DNA of 64,000 bases from Vagococcus coleopterorum (GTDB taxonomy: Bacteria > Bacillota > Bacilli > Lactobacillales > Vagococcaceae): NCBI RefSeq assembly GCF_011303955.1, contig NZ_CP049886.1, forward strand, positions 1,232,001-1,296,000. Direction: 5' to 3'. A program made the position numbers and the translations under genes. This document shows positions 59,328 through 64,000 of this stretch, in pieces. The number at the start of each line of letters is the position of its first letter. Position 1 is the first letter of the stretch. The notes under the pieces were generated by a model. It was not told where the DNA came from and did not search any database. It saw only the letters and a program-made list of their open reading frames with translations.

Positions 59328-60329
59328 TTATTTAGTTGAACCTTTTTTAGCAAGTCCATGTGGTAAGATAATTGTTTTCTCTTCCACTTCTTCTTTATTC
59401 ATAAGTTTTGTTAATAAACGCATTGAAACTGCACCGATATCATATAACGGTTGAGAGATACTTGATAACTGTGGACGTGCCATTTCAGTAATCAACGTAT
59501 TATTACTAGTGATAATTTCAAAATCTTCTGGCACTTTAATTCCTTGGTCTAATAAACCATTCATCACACCAACGGCTAATTCATCATCAGCAATGTAAGC
59601 TGCAGTAGCACCTGTGTTAAGTAAACGATCTGTTAAGCCATAACCTGTTTTATAGTTAAAGTTTGTTTCAAATACAAGTCCTTCATTATAAGATAGCTTG
59701 TTATCTTTCAAACCTTGTTTGTAACCAGCTAAGCGCTCTTGACCATTAATTGGATCTAGTAAAGAGCCGCTGATGAAAGCAATCTTTTCATGATTGTTAG
59801 CTGCTAAAACTGAAACAGCTTCAGCCGTTGCTTCTTTGTAGTCAATGTTGACCGAACCAACTTGTTTATCGGGGTCGATTGAACCGGCTAAAACAACTGG
59901 TGTTTTCGAACGAGAAAACTCGCCGCGAATCGCATCTGTAATGTGATGTCCCATGAAGATGATGCCGTCTACTTGTTTTGCAAGTAATGTGTTTAATACA
60001 TTGACTTCTTTTTCATCGCTACCATCAGAGTTGGCAAGGATAATATTATATTTATACATCGTAGCCACGTCATCAATCCCACGGGCTAATGATGAAAAGT
60101 AAACATTGCTAACGTCAGGAATAATAACTCCAACCGTCGTTGTTTTCTTACTAGCTAAACCACGCGCAACTGCATTTGGTCGATAGTCAAGACGATCAAT
60201 CACGTCCAGAACTTTCTTTCTTGTTGCCGGTTTAACATTTGGATTGCCATTCACAACGCGTGACACTGTTGCCATTGAAACACTTGCTTCACGAGCAACA
60301 TCATAAATTGTAATTGTTTGATTTTCCAT
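59328..60329 (-). CDS. ccpA: Catabolite control protein A
   Basis: LacI-family regulator that, with HPr-Ser-P, binds cre sites for carbon catabolite control. The 333-residue protein has the N-terminal HTH and hinge (TIYDVAREASVSMATVSRVV, NAVARGLASKKT), and the HPr-contact region characteristic of CcpA (LLAKQVDGIIFMGHHI, YIADDELAVGVMNGLLDQ). AGGAGG precedes the ATG. A near-consensus cre overlaps its own promoter, fitting autoregulation. It could act on the cre in the selD leader of this window. Confidence 0.95.
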   Translation of the reverse strand: MENQTITIYDVAREASVSMATVSRVVNGNPNVKPATRKKVLDVIDRLDYRPNAVARGLASKKTTTVGVIIPDVSNVYFSSLARGIDDVATMYKYNIILANSDGSDEKEVNVLNTLLAKQVDGIIFMGHHITDAIRGEFSRSKTPVVLAGSIDPDKQVGSVNIDYKEATAEAVSVLAANNHEKIAFISGSLLDPINGQERLAGYKQGLKDNKLSYNEGLVFETNFNYKTGYGLTDRLLNTGATAAYIADDELAVGVMNGLLDQGIKVPEDFEIITSNNTLITEMARPQLSSISQPLYDIGAVSMRLLTKLMNKEEVEEKTIILPHGLAKKGSTK

Positions 60330-60395
60330 TATACTTCCTCCTAAATTACTTTTAATGTCTATTTTCTGAAAAAGCGATTTACATTTCTTAATTTC

Positions 60396-60433
60396 AGATT
60401 AACAAAGTTATATCAATAATGCAAGCGTTTTAC
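60396..60433 (-). promoter_or_regulatory. ccpA promoter with overlapping cre site
   Basis: On the minus strand TTGCAT, 17 nt, TAATCT. GTAAAACGCTTGCAT (60419-60433) matches the cre consensus except at one end and covers the -35, which predicts negative autoregulation. Confidence 0.65.
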
Positions 60434-60458
60434 TAATTCCTTTCATGAAACTTGCAAA

Positions 60459-60486
60459 CAAAAAAAGCCTCACTTGGAGGCTTTTA
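60459..60486 (-). terminator. Terminator after the YtxH gene
   Basis: On the minus strand AAAAGCCTC and GAGGCTTTT pair and continue into TTTT. Confidence 0.88.
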
Positions 60487-60495
60487 AAATGTTAT

Positions 60496-60966
60496 CTATT
60501 TAGTTGTTTCTTCAACTGCTTTTTCTACTGTTTCAACAGCAGCTTCTTCAGCCTCAGTTACTTCTTGAACAAGTTCAGACAAGTTATCATCTTTTGGAAT
60601 TTCAATAACAATATCTTCTTCAATATCGTCAAAAGATTCTTCTGCAAGATCAGTCATTTCATCTGTTGTTGCTTTAATTTTATTCGAAAGTTCTTCTGTT
60701 TGTTTTTTGATAACTGTCATGGCTTCTTCTGAACCTTTAACAGCTTTATCTTTTAATGTTGACATTAATTCTGCGGCTTGACCAGCGTAATCTGGTTTGC
60801 CCTCTTCACCATTCTCAATGGCACGGTTTTTAAAATCATTGGCTTGATCTGTTAAATCATCACGCATTTCTTTTCCTGATTTTGGTGTTAATAATAACGC
60901 TGCCGCTGCTGCTGCAACCCCACCTAAAATTGCTCCTGATAAAAATCCACCTGATTTTTTACTCAT
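60496..60966 (-). CDS. YtxH domain protein
   Basis: A 156-residue protein with the YtxH N-terminus (GGFLSGAILGGVAAAAAALLLTPKSG, split: one Ala/Gly-rich membrane helix at about 7-26 followed by LTPKSGKEMRDDL) and a long charged helical tail ending in Glu/Ala repeats. YtxH proteins are general-stress-associated in Bacillus. It stands 22 nt after the DUF948 gene, the usual pairing. Confidence 0.9.
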   Translation of the reverse strand: MSKKSGGFLSGAILGGVAAAAAALLLTPKSGKEMRDDLTDQANDFKNRAIENGEEGKPDYAGQAAELMSTLKDKAVKGSEEAMTVIKKQTEELSNKIKATTDEMTDLAEESFDDIEEDIVIEIPKDDNLSELVQEVTEAEEAAVETVEKAVEETTK

Positions 60967-60988
60967 TGTAATTCCTCCTATATGTTCA

Positions 60989-61423
60989 TTATTTTCTAAA
61001 TAATTTAAACGCTGTATTAGCTAATTTGCTTGCCGCTGTTGCTTTGGCTGCACTACTTCCCATTGTCGTCACCTTACTAGCTACATTGCGACTTGATGAG
61101 TTTAAATCTGAAACGCTTGAACTTAAATCTGCTACCGCTGTAAACAATGGATCGATTGTTTCAGACTTTTGATTAACATCTGCTAACAGTAAGTTACTCT
61201 TAACTAAAAGCTCTTCTACTTGGTAAGTTAAAACATTAATATCATTGGTAATCTCTTTGACTGTTACATTGGTTTCATCTAACATATCAGATACTTTATT
61301 GATTGCAATATCTGACGATTTCAAGTTTTTTGATAACTTAGGTAAAATCATAATACAAATGACTAAGACTAAAAGCCCAAAAAATCCTGCTGCAACTAAT
61401 GCTGCAATTTCTCCACCTGACAT
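60989..61423 (-). CDS. DUF948 domain protein
   Basis: A 144-residue protein with an N-terminal membrane helix (residues 5-27) and a coiled-coil domain (NKVSDMLDETNVTVKEITND) typical of DUF948, which is also found in the general-stress protein YtxG. It is first of the two-gene unit with the YtxH gene; function unknown. Confidence 0.9.
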   Translation of the reverse strand: MSGGEIAALVAAGFFGLLVLVICIMILPKLSKNLKSSDIAINKVSDMLDETNVTVKEITNDINVLTYQVEELLVKSNLLLADVNQKSETIDPLFTAVADLSSSVSDLNSSSRNVASKVTTMGSSAAKATAASKLANTAFKLFRK

Positions 61424-61526
61424 CTTAAACTTCCTTTCTGTTGGTAACCTTATTCAATAACAGAATAACACCATTTGTTTTTTAACACAATTGATAACAA
61501 TTTACATTACTCTTCTTCAAACATTC

Positions 61527-61979
61527 TTAATGATTTTCAAGATCAATTTCATGTACTAAATGATTAACGCTTTTCAAAATTTCGCGACGTGTCACAATTC
61601 CTGTAAAGCAGTTATATTCATCAACAACTGCTAGGAATGGGTGATCTACTAACTTATGTAAAATATCTTCCACATCAAATGGATCTGTAATAATGGGTAC
61701 CTCAGTTTCCATCACATCTTTAACCAATAATCCTTCTAGATTGCTCGGATCAATTTCAGCTAGATCAAACATTTGATTGACGATATTAGACAAGCCGATT
61801 AAGCCAACAATATGGCCTTCACGATTTAAAACTGGAATTCTTGTATACTTCACTTGTGTCAACATTAATAAGGCATGTGTTAATGGATTCTCATCCATCA
61901 CATGTGCGACTTTCTCATCTGAAACTAAAAAACAATCTGCATTCTTCAATAGAATATTTTCTACAGCTTCGCTAATCAT
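61527..61979 (-). CDS. cbpB: CBS-domain protein CbpB (YkuL-like)
   Basis: A 150-residue protein made of two CBS domains (residues ~12-65 and ~85-145). Members in Firmicutes bind cyclic di-AMP and, when free, stimulate the (p)ppGpp synthetase RelA; that role is known for Listeria CbpB and inferred here. The ATG at 61979 has GGGGG 7 nt upstream; the open frame beyond it lacks a site. It lies downstream of the phosphodiesterase and rph/rdgB genes. Confidence 0.85.
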   Translation of the reverse strand: MISEAVENILLKNADCFLVSDEKVAHVMDENPLTHALLMLTQVKYTRIPVLNREGHIVGLIGLSNIVNQMFDLAEIDPSNLEGLLVKDVMETEVPIITDPFDVEDILHKLVDHPFLAVVDEYNCFTGIVTRREILKSVNHLVHEIDLENH

Positions 61980-62077
61980 TTTAATTCCCCCTGTCCTAAC
62001 CAACCCTAACATATAACTATTGGCTATCAGCAAGTAACAGCTATTTTTTAAAGACTCTTAAACCTCTTAAGACATTA

Positions 62078-62596
62078 TTAACCTTTTGAAAAAGAACAAC
62101 TCAACTCTCTCTGACATTCATGATTTTGATTATAAAACTCAACCTGGTAAGACTTTTCATCTACTGTCACCACGGCGTAGGTTTTAATGCGATAACGCCC
62201 TCTTGGGAAACAAATACTCCCTGGATTAACAACTAATACGTTATTTATTAACTCCGCTCCTAGGGCGTGCGTATGACCGTAAAAAGCCATAGACGCATTT
62301 AGCTCCTGACTACGATACAACAAATTTGCAATTGAGGAATTCACATTAAATAAATGGCCATGGGTCATAAAAATAGTTTCATCACCTAGCTTGACTAATT
62401 GCTCTTTTTTGAATCGAGGATCAAAATCACAATTACCAGTTACGACTAAAAAATCTGACCACAATGAATCATCCGGTTCCAACTGTGAGTCACCACAATG
62501 AAACATACCGTCTACCTCTCCGCGATAACGATCAGCTAGTTCAACAAGACAATCACGATTGCCGTGACTATCACTAACGACTAAAAAGCGTTGCAT
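62078..62596 (-). CDS. Metallophosphoesterase (YfcE/YsnB family)
   Basis: A 172-residue calcineurin-like phosphodiesterase with the metal motifs VVSDSHGNRD, HCGDSQLEPD, VTGNCDFD, THGHLFN and YGHTHALGAE. YfcE-type enzymes cleave phosphodiesters in vitro; the natural substrate is unknown. It starts 3 nt after the rph/rdgB stop with GGAGG 8 nt upstream, the same order as rph-ysnA-ysnB in Bacillus. Confidence 0.92.
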   Translation of the reverse strand: MQRFLVVSDSHGNRDCLVELADRYRGEVDGMFHCGDSQLEPDDSLWSDFLVVTGNCDFDPRFKKEQLVKLGDETIFMTHGHLFNVNSSIANLLYRSQELNASMAFYGHTHALGAELINNVLVVNPGSICFPRGRYRIKTYAVVTVDEKSYQVEFYNQNHECQRELSCSFSKG

Positions 62597-62599
62597 AAT

Positions 62600-63949
62600 T
62601 TACGCCTCCATCCATTTATCCCAAACCTTATCTAATTCTTTCAACGCCACCGACCGATGACTAATCTTATTTTTCGTTTCAGCAGGCAACTCCGCCATTG
62701 ATTTATCAAATTCCGGTACATAGAATAATGGATCATAGCCAAAACCATTTTCTCCACGTGGGATAGTTAAAATTTCACCAGGAACTTCACCACTGACTAA
62801 TAAAGTTTCTTTACCTGGAGCGGCCACTGCTAATGTGCAGTGAAATTTTGCGCTACGTTTAGCCCCTTCAATACCTGTTAACTCATGTAATAATTTCGCA
62901 TTATTAGCGGCATCACTTTTTTGTTCTCCAGCATAACGGGCAGAATAAACACCAGGCTGTCCACTTAAGGCATCTACCATTAGACCCGAATCATCCGCGA
63001 CAACTAAACAATTCAACGTCTTAGCAATCGCTTCGGCTTTCAAAGTAGCATTAGCTGCAAACGTCGTCCCTGTTTCTTCGACTTCTGGAATTTCTGGATA
63101 GTCCAATAACGTTTTGACTTGATAGCCTTTCGCTCCAAATAACGCTTCAAACTCCTTAGCTTTACCTTGATTCCCAGTTGCAATCACTATCGTTTTTTGG
63201 CTACCTTCAACAGGCATCGCTTTTACTGAAGAGCCTGAACACGCTAATTTTTGCTTTTCAATCAATTGAACTAGTCCCTCTTCTCCAACCTCTAGCATTG
63301 CAGCTAGTTCTTGACGCGTAAACGTTGCTTCTTCGCCGGTTCCTTGAATTTCCACAAATTCACCAGATTCAGTCATTACTAAATTCATATCAACTGCTGC
63401 TGCTGAATCTTCCACATAATCCAAATCCAATACAACTTCTTTCGTTGGCAAGACACCGACACTAACAGCTGCAACAAATTCTTTCAAGGGATCTTCTTCT
63501 AATTGCCCTTCAACAATTAACTTCTGAACAGCTAATTTCATCGCCACGAAAGCTCCCGTAATACTAGCTGTACGTGTACCACCATCCGCTTGAATCACAT
63601 CACAATCGACGATTAAAGAACGTTCACCTAGTTTTTCTAAATCAACAACTGCTCGTAAACTACGGCCAATTAAACGTTGAATTTCCATGGTACGTCCTTT
63701 TAATTTTCCTTTAGCACTTTCACGAATCATCCGTGAATGCGTTGAACGAGGAAGCATACTATACTCAGCCGTTACCCAACCCGTTCCTTGACCTCTTAAA
63801 AAAGGGGGAACACGATCCTCAAAGGTCGCTGCACATAACACTTTTGTATCCCCAAATGAAACTAAAACTGATCCTTCTGCATGCTTCAAAACATCTGTCT
63901 CAATTGTTACCTCACGTAATTTATTATAGTCACGTCCATCATGTCTCAT
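62600..63949 (-). CDS. rph: Fused RNase PH / non-canonical purine NTP pyrophosphatase (Rph-RdgB)
   Basis: A 449-residue fusion. Residues 1-240 are RNase PH, which trims tRNA 3' ends with phosphate ([35 protein letters not shown] shortened here, [18 protein letters not shown]). From about residue 252 is the Ham1/RdgB domain that removes dITP/XTP ([41 protein letters not shown]). In Bacillus these are separate adjacent genes; the fusion is common in enterococci and lactobacilli. AGGAGG precedes the ATG. Confidence 0.95.
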   Translation of the reverse strand: MRHDGRDYNKLREVTIETDVLKHAEGSVLVSFGDTKVLCAATFEDRVPPFLRGQGTGWVTAEYSMLPRSTHSRMIRESAKGKLKGRTMEIQRLIGRSLRAVVDLEKLGERSLIVDCDVIQADGGTRTASITGAFVAMKLAVQKLIVEGQLEEDPLKEFVAAVSVGVLPTKEVVLDLDYVEDSAAAVDMNLVMTESGEFVEIQGTGEEATFTRQELAAMLEVGEEGLVQLIEKQKLACSGSSVKAMPVEGSQKTIVIATGNQGKAKEFEALFGAKGYQVKTLLDYPEIPEVEETGTTFAANATLKAEAIAKTLNCLVVADDSGLMVDALSGQPGVYSARYAGEQKSDAANNAKLLHELTGIEGAKRSAKFHCTLAVAAPGKETLLVSGEVPGEILTIPRGENGFGYDPLFYVPEFDKSMAELPAETKNKISHRSVALKELDKVWDKWMEA

Positions 63950-63960
63950 GCTATTTCCTC

Positions 63961-64000
63961 CTAATTATCAATCACTACATGAGTGACTGGTATCTGATCT
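63961..64000 (-). CDS. 3' end of an upstream gene (partial, identity uncertain)
   Basis: The frame ending at TAG 63961-63963 encodes [12 protein letters not shown] before the stop, which overlaps the ribosome site of rph. Glutamate racemase (murI/racE) is the usual neighbour at this place in related genomes, but 12 residues are not enough to name it. Another frame ends at TGA 63968-63970. Confidence 0.35.
   Translation of the reverse strand, partial: DQIPVTHVVIDN

Overview
The window reads as a chromosomal piece of a low-GC Gram-positive coccus of the Lactobacillales, most likely Enterococcaceae and perhaps Vagococcus. The grounds are strong AGGAGG-type ribosome sites, a CggR-gap-pgk-tpiA-gpmI-eno glycolytic operon, a CcpA gene, a fused RNase PH/RdgB, a WhiA-YvcK-RapZ cluster, an LPXTG surface protein and an EfrAB-like heterodimeric ABC exporter. 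The family call rests on gene content and protein resemblance only; no search was run.

Layout. 1-4130: housekeeping operon secG-esterase-rnr-smpB (smpB runs off the left edge) plus a MazG-like pyrophosphohydrolase. 4182-19393: a self-contained selenium and glycine reductase block. Reading leftward on the minus strand it holds a structured leader, grdX, grdE, grdA2, grdB, trxB, trxA, grdA1, grdC and grdD. Upstream of that lies the selenocysteine operon selD-yedF-DUF3343-selB-csd-selA, and a divergent tRNA-Sec (anticodon TCA) on the plus strand. Both grdA copies and grdB carry in-frame TGA codons at the expected selenocysteine positions (43, 43 and 348). 19478-22600: TPM/LemA pair, DUF2165, DUF1904 and an unknown gene. 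22691-25712: a small decayed integrative element in the 3' end of eno, bounded by 112-bp direct repeats, carrying a DUF3800 protein, a small membrane protein, a mini HTH protein and a frameshifted, truncated integrase. 25606-32905: the glycolytic operon with its CggR operator. 33030-48650: tRNA-Arg(CCG), clpP, whiA-yvcK-rapZ, uvrAB, a thioredoxin-like protein, DedA, phosphatidylethanolamine synthesis (pssA-psd), a YebC-family protein, tmcAL and the general trxB. 48825-64000: MATE exporter, LRR surface protein, ABC exporter pair, yneF, nfo, a class A PBP, ccpA, ytxH/DUF948, cbpB, a phosphodiesterase and rph/rdgB.

How the genes work together. SelD makes selenophosphate, SelA converts seryl-tRNA-Sec to selenocysteyl-tRNA, and SelB delivers it at UGA codons of grdA and grdB. 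Protein B (GrdE pyruvoyl subunit plus GrdB) binds glycine, GrdA takes the carboxymethyl group on selenium, and GrdC/GrdD release acetyl phosphate. TrxB and TrxA re-reduce GrdA. The net effect is reductive deamination of glycine to acetyl phosphate and ammonia, an ATP-yielding electron sink best known from amino-acid-fermenting Clostridia. The grd and selD promoters share an identical 17-nt stretch containing the palindrome ATTGTGATACAAT across the -10 region, and the selD leader has a near-consensus cre site. Together these suggest common control, probably including carbon catabolite repression.

The most interesting items are this Se/Grd block and its shared operator, the near-identical grdA duplication, the grd leader with a 12-codon ORF and long-range stem, and the eno-seated mini-element with DUF3800.
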